From NCBI GenBank assembly GCA_003509235.1, contig DONH01000029.1, forward strand, positions 1 through 7,479: a stretch of DNA of 7,479 nt, read 5' to 3'. A program made the translations under genes and the position numbers. The notes beneath the pieces were generated by a model, which worked only from the letters and a program-made list of their open reading frames with translations, did no database searches and was not told the origin of the DNA. This DNA is from Planctomycetaceae bacterium. GTDB lineage: Bacteria > Planctomycetota > Planctomycetia > Pirellulales > UBA1268. Every line of letters starts with the position of its first letter. Positions within the stretch are counted from its first letter, which is position 1. Below are positions 1 through 6,549 of this stretch, in pieces.

Positions 1-290
1 ATTCAATTGATTTCGCTCCACTACTCGTTTGGAGCAATGCAACGGGGTGGAATTGTCGGTAACTTCGCGAGACCGTCAAGGTGAGTTTCCGAGAAACCAC
101 AGTGACCCACAAAACCCGAAGAAAACACGTTCCCCATACTTCGCTAACCAGCCACGATAAGCTGAGGGAATCCAAGAAATGACCTTGAGATAAAATCTTA
201 ATCCTGATAGTGGCTGATCTACAAACACTGTAAAACTCTGGATTATTCAAAGAATATTCGTAGTGTTCCCGTTACAGATTTGAAGTGCAC
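1..290. other. Left-edge region without a convincing gene
   Basis: I see no supported gene here. On the plus strand one frame is open from the left edge to a TGA at 82-84 and another to a TAA at 60-62. Either could be the last residues of a gene lying to the left, but the short peptides resemble nothing I recognise. A 6-base inverted repeat (15-20 with 30-35, 9-base loop) has no U-tract on either strand, so it is not a credible terminator. The stretch 150-290 becomes more AT-rich and probably carries the promoter of the following plus-strand gene, but I cannot point to a convincing -35/-10 pair. Confidence 0.5.
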
Positions 291-1136
291 ATGACTCCGC
301 CGAATCGCAAACTAATCTGGATTGGAGATATCCACCAGACGGCTGAATTCTGCCATGCAGTAGAGTCAATGAGTGGCGATATTGACATACAGCACTTCCA
401 AACAGTTGGTGATGCTCTTAACGCTACCACGGGAAACGCCCCCGAACCGACCATCATCTGCCTTGCAGAAACTCACCCTGGGCAGATTCATTTCCATAAT
501 GTGTTTCGCCTGACTCAACACTGGCCACTTACGAGAATCATTTCTGTTGGATCCTGTTTGTCTGATGGCCGAAGGCGTAGCGGTCCCGTAGTTGACGGTA
601 TTCTTGAAGTGCCTTGGCACGACCTCCCCTCCCGCATGAAGGTCTGGCTTCAGAGGATTGACTCAGGGACTCCAAGCAGCCTCACGTATCCACCAACGTT
701 GCGTCGAGATGAACGTTGGCTCGCAGAAGCAAAAGAAACACAGCCATTTCATGAGACGTCTGATCAGATGACTCGGGCAACAGTAACAGTTGCAGCCTCA
801 TCACACATGATGGCAGAGGCCGTCGGTGAGCTCATTACTATGGCAGGTGGTATTCTCGTGCATTGCGTTACTGGAAAACCAGCAATTCGAGACACAGCCG
901 AAGTCATTATCTGGGATCTGCAGGACTCACCAGAGTCGCAGCTCGAGTGGATTCGGCTCTTGGCCACCCAAAACCCCAAGCGCATCCTCGCATTACTGTG
1001 TTCATTTCCCCGGAGCGATACCGCTCGCGCTGCAATAGAGGCTGGTGCCACCGCCGTCCTTGGCAGACCAACCGACTGCGAAGCAATTCGCGGCGTGCTT
1101 TTCATGGCCAAAACCGCTCTATTGGCTTCATCCTGA
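291..1136 (+). CDS. Protein with tandem degenerate receiver-like (response-regulator-type) domains
   Basis: A 281-residue soluble protein without signal peptide or membrane segments. It appears to contain two halves with a receiver-like alpha/beta pattern. The N-terminal half (about 7-125) starts with a hydrophobic strand ending in GD (LIWIGD), then strands TIICLAE and RIISVGS. The C-terminal half (about 160-280) has a strand VIIWDLQD, where Asp could occupy the usual phospho-acceptor position, then LALLCSFP and a stretch like the receiver alpha4-beta5 end, AIEAGATAVLGRP. In canonical receivers that end is followed by Lys-Pro; here it is Arg-Pro, and the first half has Ala-Glu where the Asp should be. 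There is no DNA-binding output domain. ATG at 291 is chosen because a weak GAAG lies 5 bases upstream; an in-frame GTG at 285 is the alternative. The lipoprotein peptidase gene follows after 50 bases, so the two may be co-transcribed. The gene is solid; the receiver assignment is inference from pattern and needs a profile search. Confidence 0.8.
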   Translation: MTPPNRKLIWIGDIHQTAEFCHAVESMSGDIDIQHFQTVGDALNATTGNAPEPTIICLAETHPGQIHFHNVFRLTQHWPLTRIISVGSCLSDGRRRSGPVVDGILEVPWHDLPSRMKVWLQRIDSGTPSSLTYPPTLRRDERWLAEAKETQPFHETSDQMTRATVTVAASSHMMAEAVGELITMAGGILVHCVTGKPAIRDTAEVIIWDLQDSPESQLEWIRLLATQNPKRILALLCSFPRSDTARAAIEAGATAVLGRPTDCEAIRGVLFMAKTALLASS

Positions 1137-1186
1137 AAACGGTAAGGTCTCGTCAGTTCGGTTGCCTTCTTTTGCCGGGACTCTCG

Positions 1187-2095
1187 ATGAATCACTTTTT
1201 CCAGATTGTTTGTAGTGCCGTTTTGATCACCATAGTAATCAGCATTCTATCGCTCTCTGGTTGCGCTCACACAATGCTTGCGACAGGCTGGTCAAACGAC
1301 ACCGGAATCAGTGAAATTTTTGACACCACTGAGAGATTCAGCCATGCCGCTGGACTATCGACCCTTTCTTTGGCTGATGACCTACCGAATGACACCGAAC
1401 GTCGGGTTGGTCAGCTACGAATCCATTCTGACTTTCCACTTGCTGGTCAACATCGGCTGATTCGTGAACTTGATAACATGCGGGCCACAATTAGCCAGGA
1501 ACTAGACCTACCCGTTTCTGATGAACCGATCCATCTTTATCTATTCGAGAACCCGGCTGACTATCAGGATTTTGTTCAACGACACTTCCCACGGTTTCCG
1601 GGCCGCAGGGCATGTTTCATTGAGACCGACACGACATTGGCCATCTTTGCTCCATGGCAGGAACGAATTGCTGAAGATCTTCGGCACGAAACAACACATG
1701 GATATCTGCATGCTGTTGTTCCTGGAATTCCTCTTTGGCTCGACGAAGGACTGGCTGAATTCTTCGAAGTCCCGCAGCCAGCAGATGGGTTTCATCGGGG
1801 ACACGCGGACCATTTGATCGGTCGGCTTCTTGAAGGCACATGGCAGCCTCGTATTGCACGACTTGAAGAACTCGAGGATGCAGCAGCGATGTCACAAGAC
1901 CATTACGCTGAGGCCTGGTGCTGGGTGCATTGGCTTCTTCGTACCACACCGCAGAGACGTCAGGTCATTGAGAACTATCTCCACGACCTGCGACGAGATC
2001 CGGTGACTGTTCCACTTTCGGTACGCCTCAGGGACCTCGAGGGACCGCCCGCGGTGACAACACAGGCTGTTCGACAGCACCTCGAAAGCCTCTGA
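1187..2095 (+). CDS. Secreted lipoprotein, DUF1570/peptidase-MA-like putative zinc metallopeptidase
   Basis: A 302-residue predicted lipoprotein. Residues 1-25 form a hydrophobic export signal ending in a lipobox (LSGC) with Cys26 as the lipidation site; Ala follows it, which by the E. coli rule would not retain the protein in the inner membrane. The catalytic region carries HETTH at 167-171 (HExxH: two zinc-ligand histidines and the catalytic Glu) and, 16 residues on, a WLDEGLAEFFE block at 184-194. There Glu187 is placed like the third zinc ligand of gluzincins (the WLNEGxA motif). This layout fits the peptidase-MA-like/DUF1570 group common in planctomycetes; substrate unknown. The same frame is open upstream to 863, but that part overlaps the preceding gene and reads unlike protein, while ATG 1187 places the signal peptide exactly at the N-terminus. 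The end is 35 bases from the convergent acetyltransferase gene. Family confidence is good; activity is inferred. Confidence 0.87.
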   Translation: MNHFFQIVCSAVLITIVISILSLSGCAHTMLATGWSNDTGISEIFDTTERFSHAAGLSTLSLADDLPNDTERRVGQLRIHSDFPLAGQHRLIRELDNMRATISQELDLPVSDEPIHLYLFENPADYQDFVQRHFPRFPGRRACFIETDTTLAIFAPWQERIAEDLRHETTHGYLHAVVPGIPLWLDEGLAEFFEVPQPADGFHRGHADHLIGRLLEGTWQPRIARLEELEDAAAMSQDHYAEAWCWVHWLLRTTPQRRQVIENYLHDLRRDPVTVPLSVRLRDLEGPPAVTTQAVRQHLESL

Positions 2096-2130
2096 CGGCC
2101 GTCGTGATTTTGCTAAAGAGACCGATGGCT

Positions 2131-3084
2131 TCACGTCGCAGGCTTCTCAAACAGTACCCCCTGCCCTGATTGAGAAAAATCGAGCTTTTCAAGAAGATTT
2201 GCAGCCGGCACATTTGCGTCTGTTGTGTGTGCCTCAATCAGAGCAACGCCTTCCTGTGAGAGGTCATGCATCGCCTCTGCAATCAGATATTGTGCAAGCC
2301 CCTGCCGTCGTCGTGGTCCCTCGATATCGACATGCAGAAGCCCTGCCGCAACAACACCCCATCCCTGCGCCAGTGGTTGCATATCCCAGAAGGCCGCATT
2401 TCCAAGGACATCATCTGTTTTATTTCGAAGCTCATAACGACGCAGCGCTACTCCAGTTGTCGTTGCAGCTTCCCACCAGGTCCGACGTTCGGGCTCATCG
2501 ATAACGTGCATGACCGTTCGCCGCCGGATTGCAATATGAAGCCTATTCACCGGCACACGAAAACCCTCAAGCGGTCGTCGAAGAACCGAAATCTTCTCTC
2601 GCTTCTGATAGCCTGCACGGAGAAATACTTGTTGCATCGCCGGAGAGGAATCGAGGATTCCAGGTAGGTCAGAGCCACCGTAGAGTCCGAGGTAAAATCC
2701 ACGAAATACATCATTGCCACCGCCAAGAAAACGCGTGGACCCAGATTCTTGAAGATAGTGCTCACAGCGAGCGAGCAATTGGTCCCCAATTTCATTTTCC
2801 GCTCGATGCGGCGGTACGATCACAAGTAGTGTTGATCCAACACTTGTATCAATACCTTTTTGATCAGCCGAAGGCCCAAAACCCGCATGCGCAAAACCAA
2901 CAATCCGGCCTTCCTCAACAGCAATGATCAGCCCACGTCGATCGAAATAAGGTTTCGAGAATACTGCGGCCTCAAGTTCTGCTGTCGTCATCGGCTGCAT
3001 GGCAAGTGGCCCAAGATCTGAAGATCGCCAAACCTCTGCAAGGCGAGGTGGGTCATCGTTGCGGAAGCAGCGGTATTCGATCAC
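2131..3084 (-). CDS. Two-domain GNAT-family N-acetyltransferase
   Basis: A 317-residue cytosolic protein with two GNAT folds in tandem. The C-terminal domain (about 180-315) has a good acetyl-CoA-binding motif A: a strand LLHVDIEG followed by RRRQGLAQYL, which satisfies R/Q-x-x-G-x-G/A, then the helix and the closing ANLLEKLDF block typical of GNATs. The N-terminal domain (about 1-165) starts like a GNAT (IEYRCFRNDD..., then IIAVEEGRIVGFAHAG and TLLVIVP), but its motif A (HRAENEIGDQLL) is degenerate and one residue longer than usual, so it may be structural only. This asymmetry is known in tandem GNATs such as mycothiol synthase. Substrate unknown. Translation starts at GTG 3084, whose TGA-containing overlap (GTGA) shares 4 bases with the stop of the Rieske gene, implying translational coupling. 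The stop lies 35 bases from the stop of the convergent peptidase gene. Confidence 0.88.
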   Translation of the reverse strand: MIEYRCFRNDDPPRLAEVWRSSDLGPLAMQPMTTAELEAAVFSKPYFDRRGLIIAVEEGRIVGFAHAGFGPSADQKGIDTSVGSTLLVIVPPHRAENEIGDQLLARCEHYLQESGSTRFLGGGNDVFRGFYLGLYGGSDLPGILDSSPAMQQVFLRAGYQKREKISVLRRPLEGFRVPVNRLHIAIRRRTVMHVIDEPERRTWWEAATTTGVALRRYELRNKTDDVLGNAAFWDMQPLAQGWGVVAAGLLHVDIEGPRRRQGLAQYLIAEAMHDLSQEGVALIEAHTTDANVPAANLLEKLDFSQSGQGVLFEKPAT

Positions 3085-3425
3085 GCCAGTTCCCCCCTTG
3101 GTACCGCCAAGTCCGCGCTGCCTTTCCTGACAAACACCCGCCCGTTCTCCACCTTCACGTCATATGATTGCTGCCGGACGTTAGCAGAGTATTGATGCTG
3201 GCCTGTTGTGACATCAAACTGCCATCCGTGCCAGGGACACGTCAATACTTTTCCACAAAGAGCACCTGTGCCAAGTGGCCCCCCTTGATGTGGACAGAGC
3301 CCATCAATGGCATACAGTTGCCCATCCACGTTGGCGAGAGCAACCATCGCATTTGCCGCAACCCGCTCAATACTTGTGCCGGGAGGGCATTCACTTTCAC
3401 CAGCGATATCAATCCAGTCTGCCAT
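3081..3425 (-). CDS. Rieske [2Fe-2S] ferredoxin-like protein
   Basis: A small 114-residue cytosolic iron-sulfur protein of the Rieske ferredoxin type (like NirD or the ferredoxins of aromatic dioxygenases). The two cluster-binding boxes are complete: C44-P-H46 followed by QGGPL, and C63-P-W-H66-GWQFD, giving C-x-H ... C-x2-H. The rest is the usual sequence for the family: an N-terminal ASP/ADWIDIAG-type strand, the VANVDGQLYAIDG run before box 1, and a C-terminal strand pair (YDVKVENGRVFV). It would transfer single electrons to an unidentified partner; no oxygenase or reductase is visible nearby. I place the start at ATG 3425 because the family begins there. The frame stays open upstream to a TTG at 3599, but that 58-codon extension reads like non-coding sequence and is full of inverted repeats. 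The stop overlaps the GTG of the acetyltransferase gene by 4 bases. Confidence 0.9.
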   Translation of the reverse strand: MADWIDIAGESECPPGTSIERVAANAMVALANVDGQLYAIDGLCPHQGGPLGTGALCGKVLTCPWHGWQFDVTTGQHQYSANVRQQSYDVKVENGRVFVRKGSADLAVPRGELA

Positions 3426-3524
3426 TCTCGTGAGCCTATCCAAAATATCCGGGCAAAATACGCTTCTATTTCTGTACCACGCTCGGGCATCCTGATGATT
3501 TTTCAAGCCACAGGAAAAACATGG

Positions 3525-3590
3525 TCTGCGAAGCATCGCAGAGGTGGTCCTGAAATCAACCACCAACTTAGAATTTTCTGAGCAGAATTT
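3525..3590 (-). other. Cluster of small inverted repeats after the acyltransferase stop (possible RNA structure or weak terminator)
   Basis: Three inverted repeats sit side by side just past the acyltransferase stop codon. In plus-strand coordinates they are: TTCTG/CAGAA (3576-3580 with 3583-3587), GGTGGT/ACCACC (3543-3548 with 3559-3564, 10-base loop) and a perfect 7-base stem TCTGCGA/TCGCAGA with a 4-base loop (3525-3542). The last two abut with no base between. In the minus-strand transcript they are followed six bases later by five U residues (3512-3520 region). This could be a partial terminator or an mRNA stabilising or processing site separating the acyltransferase from the Rieske and acetyltransferase genes. 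The stems are short, so chance cannot be excluded. Confidence 0.4.
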
Positions 3591-3591
3591 A

Positions 3592-4542
3592 TCAGGCAAC
3601 CGCTCGCTCCTCTTCGTTCCTCACCTTTTTGGGTGGTTGCGGGAAACACCTCCATCGCCGGTGAACCCACCAATATTGGTCGGGACGACGACGAACGGCT
3701 CCTTCAAGCAAATCGGTATACCACTGTGAGAGCTCTGCAAGGCCCTGAACCTCAGGCTTATCGTCCCGGGGGTCTATCACACCTTCAACACGAAGATCAA
3801 AGCTGAAGAGGCCGTCGCGACGAGTCGCAGTACACACAATAACCGGTGCCTCTGACGACAGGGAAAACACACCAATAGCTTTATGAACACTAGCTGGGCG
3901 ACCGAAAAAATTGACTCGACATCCTTTTCTGCCCGCGGCCTGGTCACCAAGCAGACCAATCGCTCCATTTTCTTCGAGAACCGCCGCAACATCAGGCGCA
4001 CTTCCTTTTTTGGGAAGTATTTTCTGGCCCCGGGACTCCCGGAACTCGGTCACAAACTGGTCCAGAAATGGATTATCAAGTTCTCTCGCAACAGAAAAGA
4101 GCTGAAACCCGAAAACACCGAAAAGAAATGCGGCGAGTTCAAAATTGCCGTAATGCCCTGAAAGAACAACCTTCGGGCGATCAAGCCAAAGCGTCCGTAT
4201 CAACTGTTCAAGACCCTCTATTCGAAGGTGTCGTCGCCACGTTGTTTTTCGAATCACTCGTGGGGCGTGAGCGATTTCAATAACCATAAGCAAGAGATGT
4301 TCCCACATTGCACGTCCTGCCTCCTGACACTCCTCGTCGGTCCAATCAGGAAAGGATCGTTCAATGTTGTCCTGCACAACATCCCGCCGAATATTGACAC
4401 GGTACGCAAGAAAATAGGACCACTTCCGTGCCTGCCGCTCAAGAAAGCTACGAGGCAATGACTGAACGACACAAATCCCTACGCGCACAATCACGTATGT
4501 CATCCAGTCAGCGACTCTGGTTCCGAGGGTTCGACGTTTCAT
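3592..4542 (-). CDS. LpxL/HtrB-family lysophospholipid/lipid A acyltransferase
   Basis: A 316-residue membrane-associated acyltransferase of the lauroyl/myristoyl acyltransferase (LpxL/HtrB/LpxM) family, which adds secondary acyl chains to lipid A precursors or related lipids at the cytoplasmic face of the inner membrane. The N-terminus carries a hydrophobic anchor (about 14-29). The catalytic H-x4-E motif is H130-YGNF-E135, preceded by the strand VVLSG. The downstream GDQAAGRKG...NFFGRPA block (199-217) and the late QYWWVHRRW block (289-297) are family hallmarks. Length is normal for the family (about 300). The start is ATG 4542, preceded by an AT-rich 119-base gap, so it probably has its own promoter. 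The next gene on the strand, the Rieske ferredoxin, begins 166 bases after the stop. Whether the acceptor is lipid A or another lipid cannot be told from the sequence. Confidence 0.92.
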   Translation of the reverse strand: MKRRTLGTRVADWMTYVIVRVGICVVQSLPRSFLERQARKWSYFLAYRVNIRRDVVQDNIERSFPDWTDEECQEAGRAMWEHLLLMVIEIAHAPRVIRKTTWRRHLRIEGLEQLIRTLWLDRPKVVLSGHYGNFELAAFLFGVFGFQLFSVARELDNPFLDQFVTEFRESRGQKILPKKGSAPDVAAVLEENGAIGLLGDQAAGRKGCRVNFFGRPASVHKAIGVFSLSSEAPVIVCTATRRDGLFSFDLRVEGVIDPRDDKPEVQGLAELSQWYTDLLEGAVRRRPDQYWWVHRRWRCFPQPPKKVRNEEERAVA

Positions 4543-4622
4543 GAGTTCAATTGGGCCGTTTATTACAACCGTCCACGCGTTGTTACATCAGAATAAATTG
4601 TCGTCGATATACCTATTTTTTC

Positions 4623-4662
4623 ACCAGATTGATTTTTTATTTTATAGATGCGTGCATCTGGT
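4623..4662. repeat. Nested inverted repeats in AT-rich gap after the CPBP gene
   Basis: Within the 119-base gap between the protease and the acyltransferase, ACCAGAT (4623-4629) pairs perfectly with ATCTGGT (4656-4662), enclosing a T-rich stretch. The right arm is shared with a smaller repeat, AGATGC/GCATCT (4646-4651 with 4654-4659). The two stems compete for the same bases, so only one can form at a time. It sits directly at the stop of the protease gene and could be a transcript-end structure, though no clean stem plus U-tract terminator is present on the minus strand. On the plus strand the arms enclose runs of T but nothing is transcribed towards it. Confidence 0.35.
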
Positions 4663-5525
4663 CAGCCTAATTCTGACGCCACAAGCTGTATGACACCGAG
4701 CGTATTGAAGAGCGAGTGCAGGACAATACTTGGCAGGATGGTGCCTCTGCGACGGGCGAGATATCCAGCCGCCAGCCCGAAACCAATCAGCGGAATCCAC
4801 CCCAGACCGTCACCTAGATGCGCCAGCCCAAAACTAACGCCCGATACCACAACGGCCCAGTCGCCTAACTTTGTTTCAAGCCACCCTTGGAGAATCCGCC
4901 GAAAGAAGAATTCCTCTGCAATCGGCGCGGCAACAACCGCTGCACCGATCACAAGGCTAATCGACCAGACTGATTTGTCAGCCTGCAAGAAATCGATAAT
5001 TGGGTGACTGTACGGCTCGACGAATTGATCGAGAAAAGCCGCCAAGGTCAGAAGAGGCGGCACAATAATCACCCAGGTAACGACTGCCAGACGGAGTCCT
5101 TCCCGTGGCTTGGGGTCACGGAAACCCAGATCCTCCCAAGACGCTCCACGAATCCGCAAAATGAGTGCTGCAACACAAGTGAAGACTAGCATCGCTACTG
5201 CGTTTGCGAGCACGAGGTATCCAAGTTTGTCAGAGCCTTCGCTATCATCAATTGGTATAGCTGCCTTGTCACTACTATTCGATATTACCTGTGGCGCTTG
5301 ATCACCAGCAGGAAACATTGCTTGTGCGGCGGCAACACAAAGACCCTGACACAACAGGAACATGCAAAATAAACTTACAACCATAAGCCCATCCCACGGG
5401 ACTGGGCTTTCCGGGAGCTGTGGAATGAGAGACTCACCAGTTCTGTAGCGACCAATGAGTTTCACGATGCAGAACATGCTCGTGAGACAAAGTATCGTGA
5501 CTAGGAATCCGATCAGAGCAGTCAT
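4662..5525 (-). CDS. CPBP-family intramembrane metalloprotease (CAAX prenyl protease-like/Abi)
   Basis: A 287-residue polytopic inner-membrane protein of the CPBP family (Rce1-type glutamyl proteases). The three signature motifs are intact and in order: E204-E205-FFF-R209 (EExxxR), F232-GLA-H236 (FxxxH) and H270-SLF-N274 (HxxxN). They lie in consecutive hydrophobic helices in the C-terminal half. The N-terminal part has helices at about 4-24, 44-72 and 102-124, separated by a polar, Ser/Asp-rich loop (about 82-100) that is not part of the family core. The start ATG at 5525 overlaps the TGA of pgsA by 4 bases (ATGA), so the two are very likely an operon with coupled translation. In bacteria the family ranges from peptide processing to immunity and regulation; the substrate cannot be inferred here, but the pairing with a phospholipid gene suggests a role in the envelope. 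Confidence 0.93.
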   Translation of the reverse strand: MTALIGFLVTILCLTSMFCIVKLIGRYRTGESLIPQLPESPVPWDGLMVVSLFCMFLLCQGLCVAAAQAMFPAGDQAPQVISNSSDKAAIPIDDSEGSDKLGYLVLANAVAMLVFTCVAALILRIRGASWEDLGFRDPKPREGLRLAVVTWVIIVPPLLTLAAFLDQFVEPYSHPIIDFLQADKSVWSISLVIGAAVVAAPIAEEFFFRRILQGWLETKLGDWAVVVSGVSFGLAHLGDGLGWIPLIGFGLAAGYLARRRGTILPSIVLHSLFNTLGVIQLVASELG

Positions 5526-6115
5526 GAATCCTGACTTAAAAGAGGGCGAGCAGCGAGAACATATTCAAGACCAGACCAGATTGTTGAGATCACTGCCAGC
5601 CAGACCACACCAATGGCAACCTGATGAATAGACATTAAACCGATCCTTAATTCCGGCCAGGTACGGCTACCCAGTTCTAGCCCAATCGCAACACACTGGA
5701 ATACCATTTTGACTTTCCCGGACCAGGCGGCAGAAAAGTCGAGCCCGGTTCGTTCCATTTCAGCCCTGATAGCCGTCACGACGAGTTCACGAACAACAAT
5801 CACAAGTGCCATCCACGGCAGAATTGCTGATCCCGTTCGGTCTGCGAGCAGCACGAATGTGCCACAGACAATCACCTTATCGACAAGTGGGTCGAAGATA
5901 CGCCCAAGCCGACTCACTGCACCGTATTTTCGTGCATACCATCCATCAACCCAATCAGTGGCAGCGGCAAACACAAACAGAACCAGAGCAGCGATATCCT
6001 GTTGTCCAGCAACGCCTTCAATCAGGGCGAACAAAACCAGCGCCAACACAAGACGCGCAAACGAAATGATATTTGGAACAGTCCAGACGCGATCAAGTGC
6101 AGAAGGTTGAGACAT
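5522..6115 (-). CDS. pgsA: CDP-diacylglycerol--glycerol-3-phosphate 3-phosphatidyltransferase
   Basis: A 197-residue integral membrane enzyme of the CDP-alcohol phosphatidyltransferase family. The signature is complete: D54-x2-D57-G58-x2-A61-R62-x8-G71-x3-D75-x3-D79, whose four aspartates hold the metal ions and CDP. The N-terminal VPNIISFARLVL (13-24) matches the PNxxTxxR start typical of PgsA, and several hydrophobic helices follow (about 20-35, 42-57, 80-92, 99-117, 165-180). The expected reaction is CDP-diacylglycerol plus glycerol-3-phosphate to phosphatidylglycerophosphate, the committed step to phosphatidylglycerol and cardiolipin. Length is normal for PgsA. Paralogues that use other alcohols share the motif, so the specific substrate is inferred from the start motif and size. 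The start is ATG 6115, 40 bases after the end of the cupredoxin fragment; no clear Shine-Dalgarno sequence precedes it. It overlaps the protease gene downstream by 4 bases. Confidence 0.9.
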   Translation of the reverse strand: MSQPSALDRVWTVPNIISFARLVLALVLFALIEGVAGQQDIAALVLFVFAAATDWVDGWYARKYGAVSRLGRIFDPLVDKVIVCGTFVLLADRTGSAILPWMALVIVVRELVVTAIRAEMERTGLDFSAAWSGKVKMVFQCVAIGLELGSRTWPELRIGLMSIHQVAIGVVWLAVISTIWSGLEYVLAARPLLSQDS

Positions 6116-6155
6116 GGGCCAAAAATAAAATGAAGAGGATAAGGAGCGTCACGAG

Positions 6156-6467
6156 TCATCCGTACCCTACCCTACTTCCCTTATTTCTGCCTATCCAATC
6201 TAATTTCTTGTTTGTATCAATCAACTGTTCACCATTTGACGACAAGTCTGAAATGACAATCCGGCCATTCATACCCGTGTGAAGTTCACACGGATAGAAC
6301 AATTCGTTTGGTGCATCAAGCGGCACTGCCCATGTGTACGTACCAGTTGTCTCACCATTTCCATCAAAGCCACTCGAGTAGACATTCTGTAACTGGTAAC
6401 CACTCCCGTTTGTTGTCTGCAGATGGAACAGATGCCCTGAAACATTGAGATATAATGCGTATGTCAC
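6156..6467 (-). CDS. Truncated cupredoxin-domain fragment, possibly a frameshifted pseudogene
   Basis: The open frame (103 residues from GTG 6467) is a diverged second copy of the cupredoxin domain that ends the upstream gene. Shared blocks are TY...H-x-F-x-LQTT, a variable loop, W-x-VP-x-DAP-x-EL-x-Y-x-CE-x-H-x2-M and a closing strand G-x-I-V. The copper ligands are kept: H12, C60, H63 and M66 (C-x2-H-x2-M as in amicyanin). It adds a 29-residue polar tail. It starts abruptly inside the fold: no signal peptide, and the first beta strand is missing. The missing strand seems to lie just upstream in another frame (6553-6467), where the residues AVAVSAG would continue naturally into VTYALYLN. That stretch has no ATG, GTG or TTG start. 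I therefore suspect a frameshifted remnant of a tandem 3' duplication, or a sequence error in the GGGGC run; a genuine short protein from GTG is less likely. Confidence 0.5.
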   Translation of the reverse strand: MTYALYLNVSGHLFHLQTTNGSGYQLQNVYSSGFDGNGETTGTYTWAVPLDAPNELFYPCELHTGMNGRIVISDLSSNGEQLIDTNKKLDWIGRNKGSRVGYG

Positions 6468-6549
6468 GCCCCAGCAGAGACAGCAACCGCCTTTTTTTGA
6501 TACTTAGCAAAACAGACTCCGAATGGACGGTACGGGATTATGCACCTGA

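Noticed and set aside
15..35. Hairpin GCTCCA/TGGAGC as a terminator
   Set aside because: The stem is only 6 bases with a 9-base loop, and there is no T-run after it on either strand.
21..137. Minus-strand 38-codon open frame near the left edge
   Set aside because: Short, no recognisable motif, and no ribosome binding site; consistent with chance.
863..1186. Upstream in-frame extension of the lipoprotein peptidase
   Set aside because: It overlaps the preceding gene in another frame, is rich in Arg/Ser/His with no sensible protein pattern, and would bury the lipobox signal peptide that begins exactly at ATG 1187.
2094..2103. Palindrome GACGGCCGTC between the convergent genes, followed by TTTT, as a bidirectional terminator
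   Set aside because: The loop constraint leaves only a 3-base stem and the T-run is four bases and offset; too weak to call.
3426..3599. TTG-initiated N-terminal extension of the Rieske protein
   Set aside because: It starts with a rare codon overlapping the previous stop, does not resemble Rieske family sequence, and lies over several inverted repeats. ATG 3425 fits the family start.
4648..5007. Plus-strand open frame opposite the CPBP protease
   Set aside because: It is antisense to a gene with three intact family motifs and its translation is low-complexity without recognisable features.
5709..6110. Plus-strand open frame opposite pgsA
   Set aside because: It is a shadow of pgsA, which carries the full CDP-alcohol phosphatidyltransferase signature on the other strand; the shadow is Ser/Thr/Arg-rich noise.
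6492..6498. Run of seven A on the minus strand as a programmed frameshift site
   Set aside because: It lies 52 bases past the stop of the upstream gene in a stretch with stops in the other frames and no start codon, so no ribosome would be expected to reach it in a useful frame.
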